From: Hyphomicrobiaceae bacterium
Lineage (GTDB): Bacteria > Pseudomonadota > Alphaproteobacteria > Rhizobiales > Hyphomicrobiaceae
Assembly: GCA_020442225.1 (NCBI GenBank)
Contig: JAGRKR010000470.1
Span: forward strand, 405 to 12,107
Reading direction: 5' to 3'
Length of the DNA: 11,703 nucleotides
The position numbers and the translations under genes were made by a program. The notes under the pieces are model-generated. The model saw nothing but the letters and a program-made list of their open reading frames with translations, did no database searches and was not told the DNA's origin. Below, piece after piece: positions 1-6,758 of the stretch; position 1 is the first letter of the stretch; every line of letters begins with the position of its first letter.

Positions 1-235
1 GCACCGCGAGACGCGCCTTGACCGCTCTCATATCGTCCGTGTCGATGATGGTCGCCGCGAAGCCGTTGCGACGCAGATGCTCCGCCCACAGGTGGCAGCA
101 GCCACAGGTCGGACTGCGAAAGATCTTGGCCACAGGCTGAGCCTCGACGCGCAGGATCCCCGAAGCCATGGCTGTCGCGATCGCCATCAATCCCAGGACC
201 TCCCGCCGCCCATGGCGTTTGACATCATTGTTCAT
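1..235 (-). CDS. DUF411 family exported metal-binding protein (C-terminus off window)
   Basis: The 78 visible residues begin at an ATG at 235 with a strong ribosome binding site (AAGGAGA, 5 bases upstream). Residues 1-33 form an export signal with basic RHGRR followed by a hydrophobic stretch; the RREVLGL segment resembles a twin-arginine signal but is not canonical. After it comes the DUF411 hallmark: a short beta strand (AKIFRSP), then TCGCCHLW with Cys44, Cys46 and Cys47, then a helix and NGF. DUF411 proteins are small periplasmic proteins found beside copper-resistance genes and are thought to bind metal through these cysteines. The gene is cut by the left edge, so the second half of the domain cannot be checked. 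It lies 44 bases downstream of csoR on the same strand with no terminator between them, so it is probably co-transcribed and derepressed by the metal that CsoR senses. Confidence 0.9.
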   Translation of the reverse strand, partial: MNNDVKRHGRREVLGLMAIATAMASGILRVEAQPVAKIFRSPTCGCCHLWAEHLRRNGFAATIIDTDDMRAVKARLAV

Positions 236-279
236 CGCGCTCTCCTTGCATCGTCCGGATAACCGTGTGCTGAACGGGC

Positions 280-555
280 TCAGCGCAGGGAGCGACCCAG
301 GACGTCCATGAGTTCGCCAACCATGCGTCGCTGCTCGGACGTATTGCCAGCCGCGATGGCATGATCGACACAGTGGGAGATGTGGTCTCTCAGGATCTCC
401 TCCTCGACGCGCCGCAAGGCTGCCCGTACTGCAGAGATCTGCGTGACGATATCGATGCAATAGCGGTCTTCCTCGACCATGCGGGCGAGGCCTCTGACCT
501 GTCCCTCGATGCGGCTTAGCCGCTTGAGGTGCGAATCCTTGACGTCCTTGCTCAT
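280..555 (-). CDS. csoR: CsoR/RcnR-family (DUF156) metal-sensing repressor, copper-type residues
   Basis: This 91-residue, all-helical protein has the usual length for the CsoR/RcnR/FrmR family of DNA-binding metal or formaldehyde sensors. The family signature HLKRLSRIEGQVRGLARMVE lies at residues 9-28. The sensor residues are Cys33 (RYCIDI), His58 and Cys62 (DHISHCVDH); their 25- and 4-residue spacing equals the Cys-His-Cys copper(I) site of CsoR rather than the His-Cys-His-His nickel/cobalt site of RcnR. I start the gene at 555, where AAGGA lies 6 bases upstream; the open frame extends further upstream but has no homology there. A repressor of this kind normally binds its own promoter and lets go when Cu(I) binds. 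The promoter at 589-617 contains a fitting inverted repeat. It probably controls itself and the downstream DUF411 gene, and perhaps the divergent efflux operon. The metal is inferred from the residues only. Confidence 0.92.
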   Translation of the reverse strand: MSKDVKDSHLKRLSRIEGQVRGLARMVEEDRYCIDIVTQISAVRAALRRVEEEILRDHISHCVDHAIAAGNTSEQRRMVGELMDVLGRSLR

Positions 556-584
556 GCCTGATCCTTGGCGTACTTGCTCATGCC
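535..584. repeat. 26-base-period tandem duplication at the csoR start
   Basis: Two 24-base copies, 535-558 and 561-584, match at 22 of 24 positions (mismatches at 542/568 and 546/572). Each copy holds an ATG followed by AGCAAG, so the start codon and first codons of csoR are duplicated. The period of 26 is not a multiple of three, so the upstream copy is out of frame. The AAGGAT of the upstream copy is what serves as the ribosome binding site of the present csoR start. Confidence 0.85.
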
Positions 585-590
585 GGACAT
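556..590 (-). other. Possible 9- or 12-codon upstream ORF overlapping the csoR start
   Basis: Reading from ATG at 590 or the in-frame ATG at 581 gives MSGMSKYAKDQA or MSKYAKDQA. The TGA stop shares bases with the csoR ATG (ATGA), the geometry of translational coupling. No ribosome binding site precedes either ATG, but the predicted transcription start (about 582) would make the 581 ATG nearly leaderless. The peptide is a frameshifted copy of the csoR N-terminus, so it may just be a by-product of the local duplication. Confidence 0.3.
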
Positions 591-617
591 AATACCCTGA
601 TGGGGTATATCTGTCCA
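589..617 (-). promoter_or_regulatory. Sigma-70-like csoR promoter with embedded operator
   Basis: On the minus strand TGGACA (617-612) and TATTAT (594-589) are separated by exactly 17 bases, a good match to sigma-70 elements, with an expected transcription start near 582. The perfect inverted repeat ATACCC-N5-GGGTAT at 592-608 fills the spacer and overlaps the -10 element. G/C-tract inverted repeats flanked by A/T are the known operator type of CsoR/RcnR/FrmR proteins. A repressor bound here would block RNA polymerase, consistent with autoregulation by the adjacent csoR. The assignment is by pattern only. Confidence 0.6.
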
Positions 618-631
618 GCACTGCACCCCCT

Positions 632-647
632 GGGGCATATTTGCCCC
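632..647. promoter_or_regulatory. Second G/C-tract inverted repeat upstream of csoR
   Basis: GGGGCA-TATT-TGCCCC is a perfect 6-base inverted repeat, 15 bases beyond the csoR -35 element. The left arm also pairs imperfectly with CACCCCC at 624-630. The layout (G tract, A/T centre, C tract) resembles a second CsoR-type site and could serve either divergent unit. A role is not shown. Confidence 0.35.
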
Positions 648-929
648 GGCAGAGAAATTGGGGCTCCGATGCCTTCACGCAGCTGCAAGGCGCAACGGCC
701 CAACGGCGACAGAGGCCTTCGTGCCAGGCCTTACCACGTGCCCCCTGCCCTCCATGCCGGAGCTCCGACGGCCACGCTCGATCGAGCAACGAGACCGTAC
801 ATGAACTGAAACTCAACCCGGACCACTCGATGAGGACTGGTCGCAGATCGATACCGTCCGTGGCGGTGCGCCCGAGCAACTCGGCATCTGGGGTCCCACC
901 GACGCGGGCGCAATCGGCAGCCTCTTGCG
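648..929. other. Gene-free stretch between the divergent units
   Basis: I see no credible gene here. Open frames on both strands lack ribosome binding sites and have low-complexity Arg/Pro/Ser-rich translations typical of shadow frames in GC-rich DNA. One plus-strand frame, from about 803 to 998, reads more protein-like (for example GGAPEQLGIWGPTDAGAIGS) but has a stop just before it and no early start codon. It could be a gene remnant or chance. Confidence 0.4.
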
Positions 930-930
930 C

Positions 931-959
931 TTGTCCGCGACACCAAGTTCAACTATACG
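931..959 (+). promoter_or_regulatory. Candidate sigma-70 promoter of the metal-efflux operon
   Basis: TTGTCC (931-936) and TATACG (954-959) each match the consensus at four of six positions and are separated by exactly 17 bases. The predicted start near 966 lies about 24 bases before the ATG at 990. This is the best promoter-like pair I found upstream of the operon. No clear operator overlaps it, so how it is controlled is not visible here. Confidence 0.4.
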
Positions 960-989
960 ATCGATGTTGTGGTCAGGCATGGATGCCAA

Positions 990-1400
990 ATGCTCATGAG
1001 GCACAAATTGGCGACATGGCGACGGCTGTTTGCCGTCGTTCTCGTGTTGGCTGTGTCTCTCGGCAGCGTAATTGGCGTTGCGGCGCACGCGAGCCACGGG
1101 CCGGGTGCTCACGCCCATCACACCTTCCCGGGCGCGGCTCCGGCAAAGGTCGCACGCGGCGGAGATATCGCTGCGCCCCACGAAGCCAGCGCTCACGCAG
1201 ACCACGACGCTGACCGCGGTCAGACTAAGGATGTCTGCCTCGACATGCTCTGTCACGGCAGCGCCGCTGTTCTCCCTTCGGCCTCCGGCGTCGCATTTCC
1301 GACGCGCGTCCTGGTCGTCGTAATGCCGCGCGAGGCGCACAGTGCCAGCCGGATGCCGGCACCGCTGGACAGGCCACCAGCCTCTTTCCGTTCGCTCTGA
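990..1400 (+). CDS. Small exported His-rich protein with CxxxxCH motif, first gene of efflux operon
   Basis: The 136-residue product starts with basic residues (RHKLATWRR) and a long hydrophobic core (LFAVVLVLAVSLG, about 13-33), so it is exported or membrane-tethered. The mature part is rich in histidine (HASHGPGAHAHH near 33-44, HEASAHADHD near 64-73) and has CLDMLCHG at 83-90, which could bind metal. The C-terminal APLDRPP recalls the ending of small DUF2946-like proteins that sit beside metal-efflux genes, but I cannot confirm that family. A start at GTG 969 or ATG 996 is also possible; 990 has a weak GGA 6 bases upstream. It lies 46 bases before the adaptor gene, so it is probably co-transcribed. 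A likely role is periplasmic metal binding, sensing or delivery to the pump. This is inferred from composition and context. Confidence 0.65.
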   Translation: MLMRHKLATWRRLFAVVLVLAVSLGSVIGVAAHASHGPGAHAHHTFPGAAPAKVARGGDIAAPHEASAHADHDADRGQTKDVCLDMLCHGSAAVLPSASGVAFPTRVLVVVMPREAHSASRMPAPLDRPPASFRSL

Positions 1401-1446
1401 TCGTCCGGGGTGACCCGGTTTCGCTCACAGAAACGGAATACTCATC

Positions 1447-3156
1447 ATGGTGACATTTGCCAGCGCGTTCGCGCGCGTGCGCAAGCATCGAGGCGTCGGC
1501 TTCGCGCTTTGCCTTCTGTTGACCGCTCTCATCCCAGCAACATCCGAGGCCGGGCCTGGCCACGATCACGGCCCACCTGCGCCCACGACGGCCGCGCCAG
1601 CCTCGCCCCGCGCCACCGCGACCTCGGAGCGCTACCAGTTCGTCGGCATCGTCGAAGGCGAGGTCATGGTCATCTATCTCGACCGCTTCGCCGACAATAG
1701 CCCCGTCACGGGGGCGAAGCTCGAGGTGACGATCGGCGACACGGTGGCGAAGGCCGAGCTCCAGAAGAACGGCACCTACGAGGTTACCGCGCCACTGCTG
1801 AAGAAGGCGGGCAGTCACGAAGTGCTTGTCAGCATCAGCGAGGGAGAGGTGAGCGACCTTCTCGTGGGCGCTGTGACCATTCCCAATCCTGGGTCATCCA
1901 AAGTGGCGCTGGATCATGGGATCTGGGAGCACATCGATCAGCTCTGGCATGACCTGTCGGATCACGTCAAAGCGGGCGGCTGGATCGCTGCTGGCGGCCT
2001 GGGGTTTCTCGCAACCGCACTGCTCGTCGCGCGACGGCGTCGAAAGCTCGTCATTCCGCTGATCGTGCTCGCACTTGCCGCAATGGGGACATCGACGGCG
2101 TTCGCTGGCCCGGGTCACGATCATGGCCCCGCGCCGAAAGCCGCAGCCAGTGGCAAGGCGCCGCAACGTCTGCCCGATGGCACCGTGTTTCTCCCGAAGC
2201 CGACGCAGCGGCTGCTGGCGATCCGCACACGCGTTCTGGAGCCGCAGAGCAGCCGGCGCGCCGTCCGCTTCGTCGGGCGGATCATCGCAAATCCGAACCG
2301 CAGCGGCGTCGTCCAGAGCACGATAGCGGGCCGGTATCTGCCGCCGCCCGGAGGGCTCTCACTGATCGGAAGGTCGGTGCAAGCGGGAGATCTCATGGGC
2401 AGCGTGGCGCCGTCCTTCATCACCAAAGACGCCTCCGACATGGCGCAGACGCTCGGACAGTTGGAACAGGAGATCGCGCTGGCGCGCGCGAAGCTGGCTC
2501 GTCAGGAAAGGCTGCTCGGCAAGAACGTCGTCGCCGAGGCGGCCGTGGAGGAAGTCCGCATCCAACTCGACGGACTCCTGAAGCGTCGCACGAAGCTGCT
2601 GGCCGCCAGGGTCCAGCCGGAGGAGATGCGTGCGCCGGTGGACGGGGTCGTCATCGCTGTGCGCGTCGTCGCGGGGCAGGTCGTCTCGCCGACGGACGTG
2701 CTTTTCGAGATCATCGATCCCAACAGCCTGATGGTGGAGGCGCTCGTTTTCGATCAGGCCAGCGCCAACCAGATCGTGGATGCGGTGTCCTCGACCAGTG
2801 ACAACGTGCGCTCGAAATTGCGCTTCGTCGGTCGCAATCGCGCCCTGCAGCAGCAGTATTCCGTGCTGAGATTCGAGGTGCTCGATCCGAGCCCGGCGCT
2901 CAACGTCGGCGCGCCTGTGACGATCACCGGTCACACCGGCCCACCCGTCACCGGCATCATTCTTCCGCGAGCCGCCATTGCGCAGGCTCCGAACGGGCAA
3001 ATGGTCGTATTCCTCCAAAAGGAACCTGAGATCTTCGAGCCGCGCGCCATTCGCTTCGAGCCGTTCGGAACCGGCTCGGTTCTGGTCGCTGCCGGCCTCG
3101 AGCACGGCGACAAGATCGTGATCGAGGGCGCGCCCCTTGTTAATCAGGTTCGCTGA
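1447..3156 (+). CDS. RND heavy-metal efflux periplasmic adaptor with extra N-terminal domain (CzcB/CusB type)
   Basis: At 569 residues this is much longer than typical CzcB/CusB-type adaptors of roughly 400. Residues 1-35 are a signal peptide ending near TSEA. A short His/Pro-rich linker (GPGHDHGPP) leads to a beta-rich domain of about 60-146 that looks Ig-like or YtkA/FixH-like. Next come a membrane helix (177-195), RRRRK at the cytoplasmic turn, and a second hydrophobic segment (201-220) ending in AFA before GPGHDHGP, a repeat of the first mature N-terminus. From about 240 the adaptor proper follows: barrel/lipoyl halves (FVGRIIANP; MRAPVDGVVIAVRVVAGQVV at 394-413), a coiled-coil hairpin (329-388) and a membrane-proximal domain to 569. 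Adaptors link the inner-membrane pump to an outer-membrane channel. The gene is 11 bases upstream of the pump gene. GGAA 8 bases upstream supports the start. Substrate is not clear from the sequence. Confidence 0.9.
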   Translation: MVTFASAFARVRKHRGVGFALCLLLTALIPATSEAGPGHDHGPPAPTTAAPASPRATATSERYQFVGIVEGEVMVIYLDRFADNSPVTGAKLEVTIGDTVAKAELQKNGTYEVTAPLLKKAGSHEVLVSISEGEVSDLLVGAVTIPNPGSSKVALDHGIWEHIDQLWHDLSDHVKAGGWIAAGGLGFLATALLVARRRRKLVIPLIVLALAAMGTSTAFAGPGHDHGPAPKAAASGKAPQRLPDGTVFLPKPTQRLLAIRTRVLEPQSSRRAVRFVGRIIANPNRSGVVQSTIAGRYLPPPGGLSLIGRSVQAGDLMGSVAPSFITKDASDMAQTLGQLEQEIALARAKLARQERLLGKNVVAEAAVEEVRIQLDGLLKRRTKLLAARVQPEEMRAPVDGVVIAVRVVAGQVVSPTDVLFEIIDPNSLMVEALVFDQASANQIVDAVSSTSDNVRSKLRFVGRNRALQQQYSVLRFEVLDPSPALNVGAPVTITGHTGPPVTGIILPRAAIAQAPNGQMVVFLQKEPEIFEPRAIRFEPFGTGSVLVAAGLEHGDKIVIEGAPLVNQVR

Positions 3157-3167
3157 AGGGGGGCGGC

Positions 3168-6100
3168 ATGTTCAATAGGATCGTCACTCAAAGCCTGAAG
3201 AACAGGCTGTTCGTTGTGGCCGCGTCGCTGATCCTGATTGCTTACGGCAGTTTCGTCCTGCCGCGATTGCCGGTCGACGTGTTCCCGGACCTCAACCGGC
3301 CGACCGTCATTCTGATGACGGAGGCGCATGGCCTCGCCCCGCAGGAGGTCGAGCAACTCGTCACCTATCCGGTCGAGACGGCCATGAACGGCATGCCGGG
3401 CGCGCTCCGCGTGCGCTCGGTGTCCGGCGTCGGGCTGTCGATCGTCTACATCGAGTTCGGCTGGGAGACGGAGATCTACAGGGCGAGACAGCAGGTCGCC
3501 GAGCGGTTGGCGATCGTGCAGGGGCGCCTTCCTCCCGGCGTTCAGCCACAGATGGGACCGATCTCGTCGATCATGGGCGAGATCATGCTGATTGCCGTGA
3601 CGGGGGAGACGTCGATCTCGCCGATGGAATTGCGCGAGATCGCGGACTTCACCATTCGGCCGCAGTTGCTCACAATTCCCGGCATAGCTCAGATCATCCC
3701 GATCGGCGGCGAGGTGCGCCAGTATCGCATTGCCCCGAGCATCCTGATGATGAATCAGCTCCAGATCTCGCCGAAACAGATCGAGCAGGCCGTCCGTCAG
3801 TTCGGCGTCAACAGCGGCGGCGGTTTCGTCGATCAGCATGCTCGCGAGTACCTCATCCGGAACATCGGTTTGACAAACCGGCTGGAGGATTTGCGCAACG
3901 TCGTGGTGGCCTCGCGCAATGGGAAAAGCATTCTCCTGCGCCAGGTCGCCGACGTCTCGTTCGCTGCACGCCCGAAACGCGGCGAGGCCGGCTACATGGG
4001 CAAGTCCGCCGTCATCATCGGCGTGCAGAAGCAGCCGGACGGCGACACTGTTGCCATCACCAAGGCTTTGGAGGCACGCCTAGTCGCCATTCAGAGGACG
4101 CTGCCGAAGGGCGTGAAGGCCGACCAGATCCAGTTCCGTCAGGCAACCTTCATCGAGACATCCATTGCCAACGTGAAAAGCGTTCTCCTGGAGGCGGCCG
4201 TCGTCGTTACCGTCATCTTGATGCTGTTCCTGCTCAACGTGCGGGCGACGTTGATATCTCTGACGGCGATACCGGTCTCGATCCTGATGACGATCCTGGT
4301 CTTCAAGTGGTTCGGCCTCTCCATAAACACGATGACGCTCGGCGGCTTCGCGATCGCCATCGGCGAACTTGTCGACGACGCTGTCGTCGGCATCGAGAAC
4401 ATCCTTCGCCGGCTCAAGGAGAACCGGCAGAGTCCGCATCCCCGTCCCGTTCTCGAGGTCGTGGCGGCAGCCAGTCACGAAGTCCGCTCCGGAATCTTCT
4501 ACGCGACGCTGATCATCGTGCTGGTCTTCGTGCCGCTGTTCGCGCTGTCGGGCATCGAGGGACGCCTCTTCACGCCGCTCGGCATCGCCTACATCGTGTC
4601 AATCCTGGCCTCCCTCGTGACCTCGATCACGCTCACTCCCGTGCTGGCCTACTATTTCCTGACCAGGCCGGGCGCTGCGCACGAGGGCGACAGCTTTGTC
4701 GTGCGCAGGCTCAAGGCCGGCAATACCGCACTTCTCGGCTGGACGTTCGCTCACGGCCGCACGGTCGTGACGAGCATTGGCGCATTGGTCGTGCTTGCGG
4801 GCGTTGGCGCGGTCATGTTGCCTCGCGCCTTCCTCCCGCCCTTCAACGAAGGGACGCTGCTCGTCAACCTGCAGTTCAATCCCGGCATCTCGCTCGCGGA
4901 GTCGAGCCGGCTCGCTCAGATCGCCGAGCGGTTGGTTCTTGAGGTTCCCGAGGTGAAGACGCTCGGTCGCCGTACGGGGCGCGCCGAGATGGACGAGCAT
5001 GCCGAGGGTGTCCACAACACCGAGATCGACATCGATCTGACGCGATCGGATCGGCCGAAGGAAGCCGTCTACAACGACATAAGAACCAAGCTTCAGGTGC
5101 TGCCTGCCTCGGTCGCCATCGGGCAGCCGATCGCGCATCGCCTCGATCACATGTTGTCGGGTGTGCGCGCGCAACTCGCGGTGAAGATCTTCGGGGACGA
5201 TCTGGACACGCTCCGCACGCTTGCGGCGTTGATCAGAACTCGCCTGCAGTCGGTGCAGGGCCTCGTTGATCTCCAGATCGAGAAGCAAGTCCTCATACCG
5301 CAGCTCAAGGTAACGCCCGACTACGAGCGCGCAGCGCTCTACGGCATCACGCCTGCGGCTCTGACGGAAGCCCTGGAGGGCCTCTCGAACGGACGGGAGG
5401 TCTCTCAGATCGTCGAGGGCAATCGCCGGTTCGACGTGGTCATGCGTATATCCGATGAAAACCGGTCGACGAGCGGCCTCGCAAGTCTCCTCGTCTCCAC
5501 GCCCACAGGCTTCGTGCCGTTGGGCATGCTCGCAACCATCGAGGAGAGCGAAGGGCCAAATCAGATCCTGCGCGAAAGTGGTCAACGGCGCATCGTCGTC
5601 TCCGCCAACGGCGACGGTGTGCGCGACATGGCGGCGATCGTGGCCGACGTCAGGCGTATCATCTCCGAGACCGAGCTTCCTCGAGGCTATGTCACGTCCC
5701 TCGAGGGCACGTTCAAGGCACAGGAGGAGGCGACGCTGGTCATCGGCATTCTGTCGCTCGTGTCTCTCGGCCTGATCTTCATGGTCCTCTACCAGCGTTA
5801 CCAGTCGTCAGTGCTGGCCGGCATCATCCTGGCCAATATTCCGCTGGCGTTGATCGGCAGCGTCGTGGGACTCTGGCTTGCTGGACAGCCGTTGTCGGTC
5901 GCCTCCATGATCGGCTTCATCACGCTTGCCGGAATCACCGCCCGCAACGGCATCCTCAAGATCAGCCACTACATCAACCTGGCCCTCTTCGAGGGTGAAA
6001 CGTTCGGGCGCGACCTCGTCATCCGGGGCAGTCTCGAGCGTTTGACGCCGGTGATGATGACTGCGCTTGCCGCCGGTCTGGCCCTGGTGCCGTTGCTCTT

Positions 6101-6320
6101 TGGTGCGGGCGAGCCCGGCCGGGAGATCCTGCATCCCGTCGCGGTCACCATCTTTGGCGGGCTCGTCAGCGCGACGCTGATCGACGCGATTCTCACGCCG
6201 CTGATGTTCTTGTGGTTTGGAGAGCGTCCCCTGCAACGCATTCTCGATGCACGCCGAGCCGAAGCGGGAGCCGCCTCTGCCGGCCTGCCCGGCAAGCCGG
6301 TGACGGCGGATGCGTTCTGA
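3168..6320 (+). CDS. Heavy-metal efflux RND pump, CzcA/CusA family
   Basis: The 1050-residue protein has the full RND inner-membrane pump layout: a first helix near 13-30, a large periplasmic loop, a helix block (about 338-500), a second periplasmic loop and a C-terminal helix block (855-1017). The opening (LPVDVFPDLNRPTV, 34-47) and the second-loop signature (GRRTGRAEMDEHAEGVHNTE, 600-619) mark the heavy-metal efflux branch. Helix 4 contains GGFAIAIGELVDDAVVGIEN (392-411); Asp403, Asp404 and Glu410 would carry the proton relay. Of the three CusA methionines thought to bind Cu/Ag, only the one in the RLDHMLSG region (Met662) has a visible counterpart, so a copper/silver specificity is not supported by the pump itself; a divalent metal is as likely. 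It uses proton influx to expel metal with the adaptor upstream. The start has AAGGGGGG directly upstream. No outer-membrane partner gene follows. Confidence 0.96.
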   Translation: MFNRIVTQSLKNRLFVVAASLILIAYGSFVLPRLPVDVFPDLNRPTVILMTEAHGLAPQEVEQLVTYPVETAMNGMPGALRVRSVSGVGLSIVYIEFGWETEIYRARQQVAERLAIVQGRLPPGVQPQMGPISSIMGEIMLIAVTGETSISPMELREIADFTIRPQLLTIPGIAQIIPIGGEVRQYRIAPSILMMNQLQISPKQIEQAVRQFGVNSGGGFVDQHAREYLIRNIGLTNRLEDLRNVVVASRNGKSILLRQVADVSFAARPKRGEAGYMGKSAVIIGVQKQPDGDTVAITKALEARLVAIQRTLPKGVKADQIQFRQATFIETSIANVKSVLLEAAVVVTVILMLFLLNVRATLISLTAIPVSILMTILVFKWFGLSINTMTLGGFAIAIGELVDDAVVGIENILRRLKENRQSPHPRPVLEVVAAASHEVRSGIFYATLIIVLVFVPLFALSGIEGRLFTPLGIAYIVSILASLVTSITLTPVLAYYFLTRPGAAHEGDSFVVRRLKAGNTALLGWTFAHGRTVVTSIGALVVLAGVGAVMLPRAFLPPFNEGTLLVNLQFNPGISLAESSRLAQIAERLVLEVPEVKTLGRRTGRAEMDEHAEGVHNTEIDIDLTRSDRPKEAVYNDIRTKLQVLPASVAIGQPIAHRLDHMLSGVRAQLAVKIFGDDLDTLRTLAALIRTRLQSVQGLVDLQIEKQVLIPQLKVTPDYERAALYGITPAALTEALEGLSNGREVSQIVEGNRRFDVVMRISDENRSTSGLASLLVSTPTGFVPLGMLATIEESEGPNQILRESGQRRIVVSANGDGVRDMAAIVADVRRIISETELPRGYVTSLEGTFKAQEEATLVIGILSLVSLGLIFMVLYQRYQSSVLAGIILANIPLALIGSVVGLWLAGQPLSVASMIGFITLAGITARNGILKISHYINLALFEGETFGRDLVIRGSLERLTPVMMTALAAGLALVPLLFGAGEPGREILHPVAVTIFGGLVSATLIDAILTPLMFLWFGERPLQRILDARRAEAGAASAGLPGKPVTADAF

Positions 6321-6395
6321 GGCGCCGTTTCCAAAAGGGGGCAGGTGTTGCGACTACCCACTCCTGCAATTTGCGTTCAACCGAAGGAGAGACGA

Positions 6396-6758
6396 ATGAA
6401 ACGTATCCTGGTCGCCCTGTGCATGATGATTGCCGCCACCGCCGCTCATGCCAAGAAGGCGGGTCCCAACGGCGGCATGCTCGCTGGCAAGTCCGGTCAT
6501 GAGATCGAACTCGTCGTGGGCGCTTCTGAGCTGACCATCTACATGATCGACCATGGCAAGGCGCACAGCGTAAAGGGCGTCAAGCTGCGTGCCATCGTAC
6601 AACAGGGCGGCAAGCAAAAGGTCGTGACATTGACCCAGGTCGGCAATGAGAAACTCGTCGGCAAGCTGGCGGCGCCGCTCGCGAAAGGCGCTATCGTCGT
6701 CGTCACGGGCAAGGACGATCACGGCGACGCCTTGTCCGCTCGCTTCACGATCAAATAG
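6396..6758 (+). CDS. Small exported protein of the efflux operon, unknown function
   Basis: The 120-residue product begins with a classical signal peptide (MKRILVALCMMIAATAAHA, cleavage after 19). The mature part is a single beta-rich domain starting GPNGGML, then GHEIELVV, ELTIYMIDHGKA and an ending of alternating hydrophobic residues (AIVVVTGKDDHGDALSARF). His35, His53, His57 and His109 are candidate metal ligands; there is no cysteine after the signal peptide. The GPNGG...EIELVV...YMIDHG pattern resembles the short N-terminal domain found in some CzcB-type adaptors, so it may be a free-standing version of that domain. That similarity is from memory. A strong GAAGGAGA lies 5 bases before the ATG. 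The gene is 75 bases after the pump gene with no clear terminator between, so it is probably the last gene of the operon, acting in the periplasm as a metal-binding helper. Confidence 0.8.
   Translation: MKRILVALCMMIAATAAHAKKAGPNGGMLAGKSGHEIELVVGASELTIYMIDHGKAHSVKGVKLRAIVQQGGKQKVVTLTQVGNEKLVGKLAAPLAKGAIVVVTGKDDHGDALSARFTIK

Noticed and set aside
280..879. 199-codon extension of the csoR frame
   Set aside because: Only the last 91 residues match the family; the extension crosses the promoter and operator and has no homology-like sequence. The ATG at 555 has a ribosome binding site and gives the family length.
803..998. Protein-like plus-strand segment (GGAPEQLGIWGPTDAGAIGS)
   Set aside because: A stop precedes it and there is no early start codon; I could not tie it to a family, so I do not call it a pseudogene.
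641..1213. 190-codon plus-strand frame between csoR and the efflux operon
   Set aside because: Arg/Ser/Pro-rich translation, overlaps the signal peptide region of the His-rich protein gene, and no ribosome binding site at its start.
6341..6367. Weak GCAGG/CCTGC stem between the pump gene and the small exported protein gene
   Set aside because: Only five pairs around a 17-base loop and no T-run; not convincing as a terminator.
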